Shown: positions 52,762 through 62,905, counted from the first letter of the stretch. The stretch: DNA of 64,000 nt from an uncultured Chryseobacterium sp. (GCA_913778275.1 CAJYWN010000013.1:1-64000), one strand, 5' to 3'. Numbers and translations are program-made. The notes: a model not told the origin generated them from the sequence alone.

Positions 52762-53499
52762 ATGGATTCCAATAAAAAATTAGGTCTTATCGGAAGAAAC
52801 ATTTCGTATTCTTTCTCTAAAAAGTTCTTCGAAGACAAGTTTCAGAAACTCATGTTGAAAGGCTATTCTTACCATATTTTTGATTTAGCGGAAATTGACG
52901 AAGTCAAAAATCTGTTTTCCGTACCGGAGCTGGTGGGGTTTAACGTAACCATTCCTTATAAGGAAAAAATTATTGATTACCTGGATGATCTCAGTGATGA
53001 AGCCAAAAAAATCGGAGCCGTGAATTGTGTTGTAATTGAAAACGGAAGAAAGACCGGCTACAATACCGATGCTTTCGGGTTTGAAAAAACACTGCTTCTC
53101 CATAAAAAGCTACATCAGGAATCAGCCATTATATTAGGAAATGGCGGAGCCGCAAAAGCCGTAAAATACATTCTGGATAAGAATAATATTTCCTCCGTTA
53201 CCGTTTCTAGAAATACAGAAATCAATTATGGTAATCTCGACGGGAAAACTGTTGAAGATCATAAAATCATTATTCAGTGTACTCCTGTAGGAACCTTCCC
53301 TAATGTGGACGACTGCCTCGATTTTCCTTTCGACGGCATTACGAAAGATCACCTGATTATTGATTTAATTTACAACCCAAGCTATACGCAATTCATCATC
53401 AAAGCTTCAGAAAAAGGGGCCAAAACTGTGAATGGTTACTACATGCTTGAACAGCAGGCAGAAAAAGCCTGGGAAATTTGGAATTTTCAAAAAAAATAA
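52762..53499 (+). CDS. aroE: Shikimate dehydrogenase
   Basis: 245 residues. It has the substrate-binding motif ISYSFSKKFFEDKF, the catalytic Lys region GFNVTIPYKEKII, and the NADP motif ILGNGGAAKAVKYIL. It reduces 3-dehydroshikimate in the aromatic amino-acid pathway. The ATG at 52762 is preceded by a terminator. Confidence 0.95.
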   Translation: MDSNKKLGLIGRNISYSFSKKFFEDKFQKLMLKGYSYHIFDLAEIDEVKNLFSVPELVGFNVTIPYKEKIIDYLDDLSDEAKKIGAVNCVVIENGRKTGYNTDAFGFEKTLLLHKKLHQESAIILGNGGAAKAVKYILDKNNISSVTVSRNTEINYGNLDGKTVEDHKIIIQCTPVGTFPNVDDCLDFPFDGITKDHLIIDLIYNPSYTQFIIKASEKGAKTVNGYYMLEQQAEKAWEIWNFQKK

Positions 53500-53512
53500 C
53501 ATAAATTAGTGC

Positions 53513-53520
53513 TATATTTG
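53513..53520 (+). promoter_or_regulatory. TAnnTTTG -7 box of the DUF349 gene
   Basis: TATATTTG, 61 nt before the ATG at 53581. Confidence 0.45.
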
Positions 53521-53580
53521 GCTTTTTTGCTATATATTTAGAAGATATATTTTAATGCCACTCACAATAAACGATTTGCT

Positions 53581-55386
53581 ATGATTACAGAAAACAATCT
53601 TTCTGAAAACGAGGAAAACAAAAATTTTACTCCGGAATCTTCGGAAGAAACTTCAGAAGACGTCACCCTTAAGGATGAAAACGTTCATGTTGAAGAACAT
53701 GAACAGGAAGAAGAACATGAAGAGATAGAACTTTCTTTGGCTGACACGTTGAAAGAAATGGAAAAAATCATCAATGCACCCAATGCCGGTGAAGATTTCA
53801 AGAAATTCAACCAACTTAAGGAAAAAGCAAGTCATTACATCCATGATGAAGTGGAAGACAAAAGACACGAATATACTGAAGCAGGAAACGCTCTCGAAAA
53901 TTTCAGCTATGAGCACCCTTCTCAGGCTAGATTTTCAGCTTTGGTAAATATCTTCAGAGAAAAACATGATACTTACCAGAAAGGCCAGGAAGAAGAGCAG
54001 AAGAAAAACCTGGAGCATCGTCAGAATATCATCGAAAGACTTAAAAACCTCTATACCAATTCCGAGCCCGGAACCAATCTTTTTAAATCCATAAGAGAGA
54101 TTAAGGAAGACTGGTCGAAAGCAGGACAGGTGGCAAAATCTGAATTTAAAATTCTTAACAACAACTATTTTCATCACCTGAATCAGTTTTATCAGATGCT
54201 TGATCTCAACAAAGAGTTTTTGGAACAGGAATACAGCCACAATCTTGAAAAAAGACAGCACATCATTGAGCGGGCAAAACAGCTCGAACAGGAACCTGTG
54301 ATTCAGAAAGCACTTAATGAACTTCAGTATCTTCATAAGCTCTGGAAAGAAGAAGCAGAACCGGTAGCAGAAGAATTCCGCGAAAAAACCTGGGAAGAAT
54401 TCAAAGAAATTTCCAATAAAATCCACGAAAGAAAATCTGAACTTTCCGCCGCTATCGAAACCGAGCAAAACGAAAATCTTGAAAAGAAAAATCAGATTAT
54501 CGCTGAAATAAAAAAACTTTCGGAACCATCTGAGAATCCGAACCACAATTACTGGCAGAACGCCATTAAAAGAGTGGAAGAATTAAGATCGGAATTCCTG
54601 AAAACCGGAAGTGTGCCGAGAAAACTTTCCAATCAGAACTGGAATGATTTCAAGACGACATTACGCACTTTCAATACAACGAAAAATACTTATTACAAAT
54701 CGTTAAAAGGTTCCCAGCAGGCGAATCTGGAAGAAAAGCTAAAGCTTATCCAGACTGCAAAAGACAACCAGAACAATGAAGAATGGGATATTGCCGTACC
54801 ATTGTTTAAAAAACTTCAGGAAGACTGGAAAAAAATAGGACATGTTCCGAAAAGCATGACCAATAAAATCTGGGATGAATTCCGTGATGCATGCAACGCA
54901 TTTTTTAACAACTACAGAGAAAAAAGCAACGCTTCTACCGATAACTGGAAGGAAAACTATAAAAATAAAAAAGTACTTCTTGACGAACTGAAAACAGTGA
55001 CCAATGAAGAAGGAAGTATTGAGAGAATTGAAGCGATAAAGACCGCATGGAACAATATCGGAAAAGTACCGAGAGACAAAATTTCAATCAATACGGAGTT
55101 CAACAAAACGTTGAGAGAAAAACTAAAGCTCAACAAAATCAACGAGCTTGAACTTAAAGAAGAAGGCTTATCCGAAAACCAGTTAACAGATAAGGCAAGA
55201 AAAATAAAAAGCCAGATCTCGGATCTTGAAGCTGAAATTGTTAAGTTAGAAAACAACCTTTCATTCTTCAAGAACCCATCAAGAGAAAACCCGCTTTTAA
55301 AAGAAACTTTTGATTCTATTGATGAGAAAAAAGCTCATCTGGAAACATTAAAACAAAATCTTCACAGCATTATTGCAGGAGAATAA
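53581..55386 (+). CDS. DUF349 repeat protein
   Basis: 601 residues, highly charged and helical. An acidic N-terminus (EEHEQEEEHEEIEL) precedes at least four DUF349-like helical repeats (about 140-220, 230-300, 310-390 and 400-470), with WKEEAEPVAEEF and WKKIGHVPKSMTNKIWDEF as examples. A final coiled coil covers about 545-600. The function of these proteins is unknown; cytoplasmic and abundant composition is inferred. Own -7 box. Confidence 0.88.
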   Translation: MITENNLSENEENKNFTPESSEETSEDVTLKDENVHVEEHEQEEEHEEIELSLADTLKEMEKIINAPNAGEDFKKFNQLKEKASHYIHDEVEDKRHEYTEAGNALENFSYEHPSQARFSALVNIFREKHDTYQKGQEEEQKKNLEHRQNIIERLKNLYTNSEPGTNLFKSIREIKEDWSKAGQVAKSEFKILNNNYFHHLNQFYQMLDLNKEFLEQEYSHNLEKRQHIIERAKQLEQEPVIQKALNELQYLHKLWKEEAEPVAEEFREKTWEEFKEISNKIHERKSELSAAIETEQNENLEKKNQIIAEIKKLSEPSENPNHNYWQNAIKRVEELRSEFLKTGSVPRKLSNQNWNDFKTTLRTFNTTKNTYYKSLKGSQQANLEEKLKLIQTAKDNQNNEEWDIAVPLFKKLQEDWKKIGHVPKSMTNKIWDEFRDACNAFFNNYREKSNASTDNWKENYKNKKVLLDELKTVTNEEGSIERIEAIKTAWNNIGKVPRDKISINTEFNKTLREKLKLNKINELELKEEGLSENQLTDKARKIKSQISDLEAEIVKLENNLSFFKNPSRENPLLKETFDSIDEKKAHLETLKQNLHSIIAGE

Positions 55387-55446
55387 TATAACTTAAAATC
55401 TAAAAAGGCGGAGCAAAGCAATTTGTCTTCGCTTTTTTCATTCAAT

Positions 55447-56481
55447 ATGCAGGACGAATTTTATATTAAAAGATGTATTGAGCTCGCCAATAAGGCGATC
55501 GGGAAAACCTATCCTAATCCTTTGGTAGGAAGCGTAATCGTACACAATGATAAGATTATCGGTGAAGGCTACCATCATAAAGCGGGCGAAAACCATGCGG
55601 AAATAAACGCCATTAATTCCGTCCAGGACAAATCCCTGATCTCCGAATCAACTATTTATGTATCGCTGGAGCCGTGTGCTCATTATGGAAAGACACCGCC
55701 GTGTGCCTTAAAAATCAAAGAGCTGGGCTTTAAAAAAGTGGTGATCGGCGCAATGGATTCTCACGATAAAGTAAACGGAAAAGGGAAAAAAATTATCCAG
55801 GATGCTGGAATAGAAGTTATTTCAGGGATTCTTGAAAAAGAATGCACAGAATTAAACAAACGGTTTTTCACCTTTCATGAAAAGAAAAGACCTTATATTA
55901 TTCTAAAATGGGCAAAATCAGGTGATGATTTTATGGATAAAGATTTTAAGCCGGTTTCCATTTCAAATCCTTTAGTTAATCAATTTGTCCATCAGATAAG
56001 AGCAGATGAGCATGCTATTCTCGTCGGGACCCAGACAGCCCTGAACGACAATCCGGCCCTTACGGTAAGACATGTAGAAGGAAAAAATCCTGTGAGGATA
56101 CTGATCGACTTTGAATTAAAAGTTCCGCGGGATTTCAACATTTACAATCAGGAAGCAAAAACACTGGTTATTAACACGATTAAAGATGAAGAGAAGGAAA
56201 ATATCCGTTTTATTAAAATCAATAAAGAAAATTTCCTGAATGAATTGATGAACGCTTTATATAAAGAACAGATTCAGTCGGTAATCATTGAAGGAGGCAG
56301 ATTTACCCTTCAGCAATTTATTGATGAAAATCTTTGGGATGAAGCTATTGTTATTAAAAATGAAACGCTGAAACTTGAAAACGGCACAAAAGCTCCGTTA
56401 TTTACTATAAAGGCAGAAAAAGAGGAAAAATTCAGGGATAACATCATACAATTTTACAAGAGAGAAAATCATGCTGTTTGA
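55447..56481 (+). CDS. ribD: Bifunctional riboflavin deaminase/reductase RibD
   Basis: 344 residues. The N-terminal deaminase has the zinc motif HAEINAI and PCAHYGKTPPC; the C-terminal reductase domain starts near 150. It carries out two consecutive steps of riboflavin synthesis and complements the ribB gene at 10079. The ATG at 55447 gives the family start MQDEFYIKRCIELA; an upstream TTG adds eight residues. It overlaps the YigZ gene by 11 nt. Confidence 0.94.
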   Translation: MQDEFYIKRCIELANKAIGKTYPNPLVGSVIVHNDKIIGEGYHHKAGENHAEINAINSVQDKSLISESTIYVSLEPCAHYGKTPPCALKIKELGFKKVVIGAMDSHDKVNGKGKKIIQDAGIEVISGILEKECTELNKRFFTFHEKKRPYIILKWAKSGDDFMDKDFKPVSISNPLVNQFVHQIRADEHAILVGTQTALNDNPALTVRHVEGKNPVRILIDFELKVPRDFNIYNQEAKTLVINTIKDEEKENIRFIKINKENFLNELMNALYKEQIQSVIIEGGRFTLQQFIDENLWDEAIVIKNETLKLENGTKAPLFTIKAEKEEKFRDNIIQFYKRENHAV

Positions 56482-57073
56482 ATATAAGACGATAGACAAA
56501 CCCGTAGAAAATGTTCTGCTAAAAGAAAAAGGCAGCAAGTTTATCGGATTTGCATATCCCGTAAACAATGAAGAAGAGCTAAAAAATGTTTTAGAAAAAA
56601 TAAAAACAGAACATCCCAAAGCAACGCATCATTGTTATGCTTTCAGAATAGGCCTTAACGGAGAAAATTACCGGGCCAATGATGACGGAGAACCTTCCGG
56701 AAGCGCTGGACTTCCAATTTACAATCAGCTTCTGGCCAACGAGATTACCAATGTCATTGTCATTGTGGTAAGATATTACGGCGGAACAAAATTAGGCGTA
56801 TCAGGTCTGGTAAAAACCTATAAAGAATCTGCCAAGCTGACTTTAGAAGAATCGCACATCATTGTAAAAGAACTGGAAACAACAGCAGAGATCAGTTTTA
56901 ATTTTGATCAGCAGAATATCATTTTCACCCTCCTTTCCAAATACGATGCTAAAGTGGTAGATTTTGATGCTGAATCACATTGTGTGGTTACTGCTTCAAT
57001 AAAGCTTTCACAAAAAGAAAGCATTTCGGACAAACTGTCCGAAATGCAATATATTACTTTTAAATTTAAATAA
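56471..57073 (+). CDS. YigZ/IMPACT family protein
   Basis: 200 residues. The family motif GSKFIGFAYPV, then FRIGLNGENYRANDDGEPSGSAG and VRYYGGTKLGVSGLV. The family is universally conserved; its exact role in bacteria is uncertain. It overlaps ribD by 11 nt, and its stop abuts the convergent metallopeptidase stop. Confidence 0.92.
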   Translation: MLFEYKTIDKPVENVLLKEKGSKFIGFAYPVNNEEELKNVLEKIKTEHPKATHHCYAFRIGLNGENYRANDDGEPSGSAGLPIYNQLLANEITNVIVIVVRYYGGTKLGVSGLVKTYKESAKLTLEESHIIVKELETTAEISFNFDQQNIIFTLLSKYDAKVVDFDAESHCVVTASIKLSQKESISDKLSEMQYITFKFK

Positions 57074-57784
57074 TTAATCTCTTCTGCCTCCCATAAGCAG
57101 TGAAGCCCAGTACAACAGCTGTGCAAGAGAACCTATTGCGGCTACCACATAGGTTCTTGCAGCCCACTTCAGACTGTCTTTTACACCTACATACTCTTCC
57201 GCGGTTACCGTACCGGTATCTCTCAGCCATTTCATCGCTCTGTTACTTGCATCATACTCTACCGGCAATGTAATAAAAGCAAATAGAGTGGTAGCTGCAA
57301 ACATGACTACCCCAATCGCCAATACCAATCGGTTACCCGAAGGATTTTCAATTGACTGCGTAGCAGCCATAATCATAATCCCTGCGATAAGCACAAACTG
57401 CATAAGATTTGAGCTGATCTGTACCACAGGTACCAGTTTTGACCGAAGCTGCAGCATAGAATATCCTACTTTATGTTGTACAGCATGTCCGCATTCATGG
57501 GCAGCAACCGCAGCCGCAGCCGCATTTCGCTGCATGTAAACAGCTTCCGAAAGGTTCACCGTTTTATTTTCAGGATTGTAATGGTCTGTTAATTGTCCCG
57601 GAACTGATATGACCTGAACATCATTAATTCCGTTGTCTCTCAGCATCTTTTCTGCCACCTCCTTACCGGAGAGACCGTTCCGGAGATGCACTTTTGAATA
57701 ATATTCGAACTTCGACTTCAACCTGGATGAAACCCACCAGCTTACAAGCATTGAAATCCCAATGATTATATAATAACCTATCAT
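57074..57784 (-). CDS. Zinc metallopeptidase, YugP-like
   Basis: 236 residues. An N-terminal TM helix (about 2-18), the zinc motif HECGHA (near 116-121), and two further TM regions (about 135-170 and 175-200). The ATG at 57784 gives the family start MIGYYIIIGISML. It is an inner-membrane protease of unknown substrate. It converges on the YigZ gene with no gap. Confidence 0.9.
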   Translation of the reverse strand: MIGYYIIIGISMLVSWWVSSRLKSKFEYYSKVHLRNGLSGKEVAEKMLRDNGINDVQVISVPGQLTDHYNPENKTVNLSEAVYMQRNAAAAAVAAHECGHAVQHKVGYSMLQLRSKLVPVVQISSNLMQFVLIAGIMIMAATQSIENPSGNRLVLAIGVVMFAATTLFAFITLPVEYDASNRAMKWLRDTGTVTAEEYVGVKDSLKWAARTYVVAAIGSLAQLLYWASLLMGGRRD

Positions 57785-57856
57785 CTTAGTAACTTTACAG
57801 TATATTTTCACCCAATATGATGTAAAAACTGTGCCAAAGTATAACATTTAATTGGT

Positions 57857-57864
57857 TATATTTG
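57857..57864 (+). promoter_or_regulatory. TAnnTTTG -7 box of the GNAT-like gene
   Basis: TATATTTG, 24 nt before the ATG at 57889. Confidence 0.45.
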
Positions 57865-57888
57865 CTCATTAATTTGCCTTTTAAAACC

Positions 57889-59019
57889 ATGTCTACAGTT
57901 TCAGTAATTGAAGTAAAAACAACGGATCAGTTAAAGCAATTCGTCAGATTTCCAATGGATTTGTATAAAAACAATCCATACTATGTCCCGTCATTTATCA
58001 ATGATGAAATGAACATCTGGAATCCTGCCGAAAATCCCGCCATGCAGTATTCCGAAGCGAAACAGTTTTTGGCATTTAAAGACAATACAATTGTTGGCAG
58101 AATTGCCGTAATGATCAACCACAAGGAAGAACGAGAACTGGGAATCAGGAAAGTCCGTTTCGGATGGATTGATTTTATAGACGACCGTGAAGTTTCAAAA
58201 GCATTAATTGATAAGGTAACAGCCTACGCCAAAGAAAAAAACATAGACACAATTGAAGGCCCGATGGGATTCACCAATCTTGATAAAGCCGGAATGCTGA
58301 CACTCGGTTTTGATAAGCTTGCTACCATGATCGGAATTTATAACCACCAATATTATCCTGAACATCTCGAAAGCTTAGGCTTACAAAAAGAAAAAGAATG
58401 GGTGGAATTTGAAATTATGTTCCCCGAAACTCTACCGGAAAAGATTTATAAATTCAATGAACTGATTTCTCAAAAGTATCATCTGAAAGTTTTAAAATTC
58501 AAATCAAAAGAAGAAATTCTTCAATATGTAGACGCTATGTTTGATCTTCTGGATGAAACCTATAAGCACCTCTCTACCTATACTCCTATTTCCGACGAGC
58601 AGAGAAAAACCTATAAGGAAAAGTACTTCAAGCTAATTGACAAAGATTTCATTATCTGCATTGCGGATGCCGACAATAATCTTATTTCCTTCGCTATCAC
58701 CATGCCTTCTTATTCTAAGGCACTGCAAAAATCGAAAGGAAAGCTGCTTCCGTTCGGATGGTGGCACTTTTTACAGGCTGGCCGGAAAAACGACAGAGCC
58801 AATTTTTATCTGATCGGCATCCATCCCGATTATCAGAGAAGGGGTGTAACCTCCATCATCTTTAAAGAGATTTGGGATATTTTCAACAGAAAAGGTGTAA
58901 AATACCTCGAAACAAATCCGGAACTTGAGGAAAACAAAAGTATCCAGCTGCTCTGGCAGGATTACAATCCGGTGAACCACAAGAGAAGGAGAACTTATTC
59001 ACTGAAAATAAATAATTAG
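57889..59019 (+). CDS. GNAT-like acyltransferase family protein
   Basis: 376 residues starting MSTVSVIEVKTTDQLKQFVR. The C-terminal half has the GNAT acyl-CoA loop (IGIHPDYQRRGVTSIIFKEI) and YLETNPELEENKSIQLLW. The N-terminal half covers ANPxxYxPS and GPMGFTNLDKAGMLTLGF, a set found in Bacteroidota without known substrate. Own -7 box. Confidence 0.85.
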   Translation: MSTVSVIEVKTTDQLKQFVRFPMDLYKNNPYYVPSFINDEMNIWNPAENPAMQYSEAKQFLAFKDNTIVGRIAVMINHKEERELGIRKVRFGWIDFIDDREVSKALIDKVTAYAKEKNIDTIEGPMGFTNLDKAGMLTLGFDKLATMIGIYNHQYYPEHLESLGLQKEKEWVEFEIMFPETLPEKIYKFNELISQKYHLKVLKFKSKEEILQYVDAMFDLLDETYKHLSTYTPISDEQRKTYKEKYFKLIDKDFIICIADADNNLISFAITMPSYSKALQKSKGKLLPFGWWHFLQAGRKNDRANFYLIGIHPDYQRRGVTSIIFKEIWDIFNRKGVKYLETNPELEENKSIQLLWQDYNPVNHKRRRTYSLKINN

Positions 59020-59057
59020 GAAGTTAAGCATTTTAAGACCTAAATTTAAACAGAACA

Positions 59058-59234
59058 ATGAAACCACAGCTTATCATTTTCGGTGTTTTGGTTGCCGGAT
59101 ATATTATTTATAACCTTTTTTTTGAAATTTCAGACGACCGCACCAATACCGTCGTGAATATACTATTTGCCAGCATTATCTTTGCTTACATTGCTTTTAT
59201 GGCATTTTCCCTGCTTAAAAAAATGAAGAAATAG
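59058..59234 (+). CDS. Small two-helix membrane protein, unknown
   Basis: 58 residues starting MKPQLIIFGVLVAGYIIYNL, with two hydrophobic helices (about 4-22 and 33-53) and a charged loop (EISDDRTN) between them. It lies 38 nt after the GNAT-like gene and 120 nt before nuoA. Its position before the complex I genes may be incidental. The ORF is short but membrane-like and uses ordinary codons. Confidence 0.6.
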   Translation: MKPQLIIFGVLVAGYIIYNLFFEISDDRTNTVVNILFASIIFAYIAFMAFSLLKKMKK

Positions 59235-59323
59235 TACTATTTTTATTGATTCTAAATTACCGGTTTCATTGATTTTAATTCCACTTTTAACCCGATAAAT
59301 TTCATGCTTTCTTGTTTATTCGC

Positions 59324-59331
59324 TAAATTTG
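59324..59331 (+). promoter_or_regulatory. TAnnTTTG -7 box of the nuo operon
   Basis: TAAATTTG, 23 nt before the nuoA ATG; no clear -33 TTG at the right distance. Confidence 0.45.
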
Positions 59332-59354
59332 CAAATTGAGATAATAATGCAAAA

Positions 59355-59726
59355 ATGAATTTACCTGAAAGTTATATTCCAATCCTTATACAAGCAGGTG
59401 TTGCGATCGGTTTCGTAGCCATTTCTTTGCTTGGAGCGCATTTTTTAGGTCCGAAACAGAAAAAAGGAAATTCTGTAAAAAACCAAAGCTGGGAATGTGG
59501 AGTCCCTGTAGAAGGAAATGCAAGAACACCGTTTTCCATCAAATATTTTTTGACAGCGGTATTGTTTGTATTATTCGATATTGAAATCGTATTTTTTTAT
59601 CCGTATGCGGTAAACTTCAGAGAATTCGGAATGGAAGGATTCTTAGCGGTACTTATGTTCGTGGCGATTTTCTTTATGGCATTTTTTTATGTCTGGAAAC
59701 GCGGCGCACTGGATTGGGATAAATAA
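59355..59726 (+). CDS. nuoA: NADH-quinone oxidoreductase subunit A
   Basis: 123 residues with three TM helices (about 10-28, 66-86 and 92-114). The family motif WECGVPVEGNARTPFSIKYF and the acidic DIEIVFFYPY in TM2 are clear. A membrane-arm subunit of complex I. First gene of nuoABCDEF. Confidence 0.96.
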   Translation: MNLPESYIPILIQAGVAIGFVAISLLGAHFLGPKQKKGNSVKNQSWECGVPVEGNARTPFSIKYFLTAVLFVLFDIEIVFFYPYAVNFREFGMEGFLAVLMFVAIFFMAFFYVWKRGALDWDK

Positions 59727-59831
59727 AGAGGAATAGAAATTTTAAATGACGGTTTTAGACAATTTGGTTTACTGTAAAGCTAACATTAACAGTAATTTTG
59801 AATCTAAAATTAAAATCTTAAATCTAAAAAA

Positions 59832-60392
59832 ATGTCAGATAACAAACCAATAATAAGAACAGATGCACCTGCTCCGGAAGGATTTGAAGGAGAAGGGTTT
59901 TTCGCAACGAAACTGAGCAGTGTAATCGGGATGGCCAGAAAGTTTTCGCTTTGGCCGCTGCCTTTTGCAACCTCTTGTTGTGGCATTGAGTTTATGGCTA
60001 CCCTCAACCCAACATATGATGCCTCAAGATTTGGTATGGAAAGAAACTCTTTCTCACCAAGACAGGCAGATATGTTGATGGTTTGCGGAACGATATCCAA
60101 AAAGTTAGGGCCAGTCCTTAAAGAAGTATACACTCAGATGGCAGAGCCGAAGTGGGTGGTTGCAGTTGGAGCTTGTGCTTCCAGCGGCGGTATCTTTGAT
60201 ACCTATTCTGTTTTACAGGGTATTGATAAAATTATTCCGGTAGATGTATATGTTCCGGGATGTCCTCCGAGACCTGAGCAGATTATTGAAGGCGTAATGC
60301 AGGTTCAGGCTCTGGCAGAAAGCGAAAGTATCAGAAGAAGAGATATGCCTGAATATCAGAAACTATTAGATTCTTACAACATAAGCAACTAA
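59832..60392 (+). CDS. nuoB: NADH-quinone oxidoreductase subunit B
   Basis: 186 residues. Cluster N2 cysteines are visible in TSCCGIEFMAT, GACASSGG and VPGCPPRPEQ. It transfers electrons to quinone in the peripheral arm. It follows nuoA by 105 nt and precedes nuoC by 5 nt. Confidence 0.97.
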   Translation: MSDNKPIIRTDAPAPEGFEGEGFFATKLSSVIGMARKFSLWPLPFATSCCGIEFMATLNPTYDASRFGMERNSFSPRQADMLMVCGTISKKLGPVLKEVYTQMAEPKWVVAVGACASSGGIFDTYSVLQGIDKIIPVDVYVPGCPPRPEQIIEGVMQVQALAESESIRRRDMPEYQKLLDSYNISN

Positions 60393-60397
60393 CGGAA

Positions 60398-60892
60398 ATG
60401 ACAAACGAATTTGTATTAGAAGCAATCACAAGAGAATTTCCGGAGTCTGTAATTTCAAGTTCAGAGCCTTATGGAATGCTGACGATTGAGGTAAGGAAAG
60501 AAGATCTTAAAAAAATTGTTCATTATCTAAAAGACTCAACATTGGAAATCAATTTCCTTACAGATGTTTGCGGAATCCACTATCCTGAGTTTCCGGAAAA
60601 AGAAATCGGTGTGGTGTATCACCTGCATAACATGATGACGAACTTCAGACTGCGTCTTAAGATTTTTATGTCCAGAGAAAATATTGAGGTAGATTCTTTA
60701 GTGGATCTTTATGCAGGAGCCAACTGGATGGAAAGAGAAACATACGATTTCTTCGGAATTAAATTTAAAGGCCATCCGGACCTCAGACCTATTCTGAACA
60801 TGGAAGATCTTGGATATCACCCTATGCTGAAAGAATATCGTCTGGAAGACGGTACAAGAACTGATAAGGACGATGCAATGTTCGGAAGATAA
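60398..60892 (+). CDS. nuoC: NADH-quinone oxidoreductase subunit C
   Basis: 164 residues. The family segment WMERETYDFFGIKFKGHPDL and the RPILNMEDLGYHPMLKEY end are typical. NuoC and NuoD are separate genes here, unlike the E. coli fusion. Peripheral-arm subunit. Confidence 0.96.
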   Translation: MTNEFVLEAITREFPESVISSSEPYGMLTIEVRKEDLKKIVHYLKDSTLEINFLTDVCGIHYPEFPEKEIGVVYHLHNMMTNFRLRLKIFMSRENIEVDSLVDLYAGANWMERETYDFFGIKFKGHPDLRPILNMEDLGYHPMLKEYRLEDGTRTDKDDAMFGR

Positions 60893-60959
60893 AAACATAA
60901 ATGATTAATGATGGTTGATTAATGATCAATTATCGCTTATCAATTATCAATGATATATT

Positions 60960-62183
60960 ATGAAAGATAACTCATTATCCAATATACTTAACCAATACGA
61001 AAGTAAGGAGCAGATTGACGGGCAATTGTACACCCTCAATTTAGGTCCGACGCACCCTGCGACACACGGGATTTTTCAAAATATCCTAACTATGGATGGA
61101 GAAAGGATCCTTCACGCAGAACAGACCGTTGGATATATCCACAGAGCATTTGAGAAAATTTCCGAAAGAAGAAATTATGCTCAGATCACTACCCTTACCG
61201 ACCGTATGAATTACTGTTCTGCCCCTATCAACAATTTAGGTTGGCACATGACTGTAGAAAAACTGATCGGTGTTGAAGTTCCGAAGCGCGTAGATTATAT
61301 GCGAGTTATTCTGATGGAATTGGCAAGAATCGGAGATCACCTGATCTGTAACGGGGTAACGGGAATGGATTCCGGAGCGATTACAGGTCTTACGTATATG
61401 TTTATCGAAAGAGAGCGAATCTACGACATGTATGAGCAGATCTGCGGAGCAAGGATGACTACCAATATGGGAAGAATCGGAGGTTTTGAAAGAGATTTCA
61501 CTCCAAAATTTCATGAGTTGATCAAAGACTTCCTGAAAACGTTCCCGCCAAGATTTAAAGAATTCTGTACATTATTAGAAAGAAACAGAATCTTTATGGA
61601 CAGAACCATCGGTGCAGGAGCAATTTCTGCAGAAAGAGCACTAAGCTATGGATTCACAGGTCCAAACTTAAGAGCTACAGGTGTAGACTACGACGTAAGA
61701 GTTGCACAGCCTTATTCTTCTTATCAGGATTTCGACTTTATTATTCCGGTTGGAACTTCCGGAGATACCTACGACCGTTTCATGGTTCGTCAGCAGGAAA
61801 TCTGGGAATCGATCAAAATCATCAAACAAGCATACGAAAATCTTCCGGAAGGTCCGTTCCATGCGGATGTTCCTGATTTTTATCTTCCTGAAAAAGCTGA
61901 TGTTTATAAAAAAATGGAGGCTTTGATCTACCATTTCAAAATCGTAATGGGAGAAACTGATGTGCCGAAAGGTGAAGTGTATAATGCGGTAGAAGGCGGA
62001 AACGGAGAATTAGGATTCTACTTGGTGAGTGATGGTGGAAGAAGTCCTTACAGACTGCACTTCAGAAGACCATGCTTCATCTATTATCAGGCTTATCCTG
62101 AGATGATCACGGGTTCCGTAATTTCGGATGCCATTGTTACGATGTGCAGCATGAATATTATTGCGGGAGAATTGGACGCATAA
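60960..62183 (+). CDS. nuoD: NADH-quinone oxidoreductase subunit D
   Basis: 407 residues. The 49-kDa family signature GPTHPATHGIFQ and the ending SDAIVTMCSMNIIAGELDA are present. It forms part of the quinone site with NuoB. Confidence 0.97.
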   Translation: MKDNSLSNILNQYESKEQIDGQLYTLNLGPTHPATHGIFQNILTMDGERILHAEQTVGYIHRAFEKISERRNYAQITTLTDRMNYCSAPINNLGWHMTVEKLIGVEVPKRVDYMRVILMELARIGDHLICNGVTGMDSGAITGLTYMFIERERIYDMYEQICGARMTTNMGRIGGFERDFTPKFHELIKDFLKTFPPRFKEFCTLLERNRIFMDRTIGAGAISAERALSYGFTGPNLRATGVDYDVRVAQPYSSYQDFDFIIPVGTSGDTYDRFMVRQQEIWESIKIIKQAYENLPEGPFHADVPDFYLPEKADVYKKMEALIYHFKIVMGETDVPKGEVYNAVEGGNGELGFYLVSDGGRSPYRLHFRRPCFIYYQAYPEMITGSVISDAIVTMCSMNIIAGELDA

Positions 62184-62307
62184 TAATTAGATTTAGAAAA
62201 TAGATGAAAGATAAAAGACTTTCATCACTCCAATATATAAATTGAATTTAGAACACGAATTTCAGAGTCTATTCTCTTTTTTCTATGTTCTTTAATCTTA
62301 AATAAAA

Positions 62308-62817
62308 ATGAGCGAAACAATAGCTTTTAAACCGGAAAGTTTAGCACAGGTGCACAAAATGATCGCAAGATATCCTGAAGGCAGGCAAAAATCTGCGCTT
62401 ATTCCTGTACTGCATTTGGCACAGAAAGAATTCGGAGGTTGGTTAGACGTTCCAGTAATGGATTATGTTGCGGAATTATTGAGTATAAAACCTATCGAAG
62501 TATACGAGGTGGCTACTTTTTATACGATGTTCAATATGAAGCCTGTCGGAAAATATGTTTTAGAAGTCTGCAGAACGGGGCCTTGTATGGTTTCCGGAAG
62601 CGAAAAGATCCTGAATCATATCAGAACCAGACTGAACATTAAAGACGGTGAAACAACAGAGGACGGAATGTTTACCCTAAAGCCTGCTGAATGTCTTGGC
62701 GCTTGCGGATATGCGCCCATGATGCAGCTGGGCAAATTTTTTCATGAAAATTTAACGATAGAAAAAGTAGACGAAATCCTTGATCTTTGCAGAGAAGGAC
62801 AAATCGCTTTAGACTAA
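62308..62817 (+). CDS. nuoE: NADH-quinone oxidoreductase subunit E
   Basis: 169 residues. A thioredoxin-like 2Fe-2S protein with CRTGPC and CLGACGYAP cysteines (four in all). The N1a cluster subunit. It is separated from nuoD by 124 nt and from nuoF by 88 nt, wider than elsewhere in the operon. Confidence 0.96.
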   Translation: MSETIAFKPESLAQVHKMIARYPEGRQKSALIPVLHLAQKEFGGWLDVPVMDYVAELLSIKPIEVYEVATFYTMFNMKPVGKYVLEVCRTGPCMVSGSEKILNHIRTRLNIKDGETTEDGMFTLKPAECLGACGYAPMMQLGKFFHENLTIEKVDEILDLCREGQIALD

Positions 62818-62905
62818 TAAAAATTTAAATCTTAGGTTTAAATTAATTTAAATTTAATAATTAAAATGCAAGAAGCCGAAAGCCAATTGCAATAAGTAAA
62901 TAACA

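Noticed and set aside
53935..54546. A 203-codon minus-strand reading frame, Phe-rich
   Set aside because: It is the antisense shadow of the Lys/Glu-rich DUF349 gene; Phe/Leu richness is the expected artefact.
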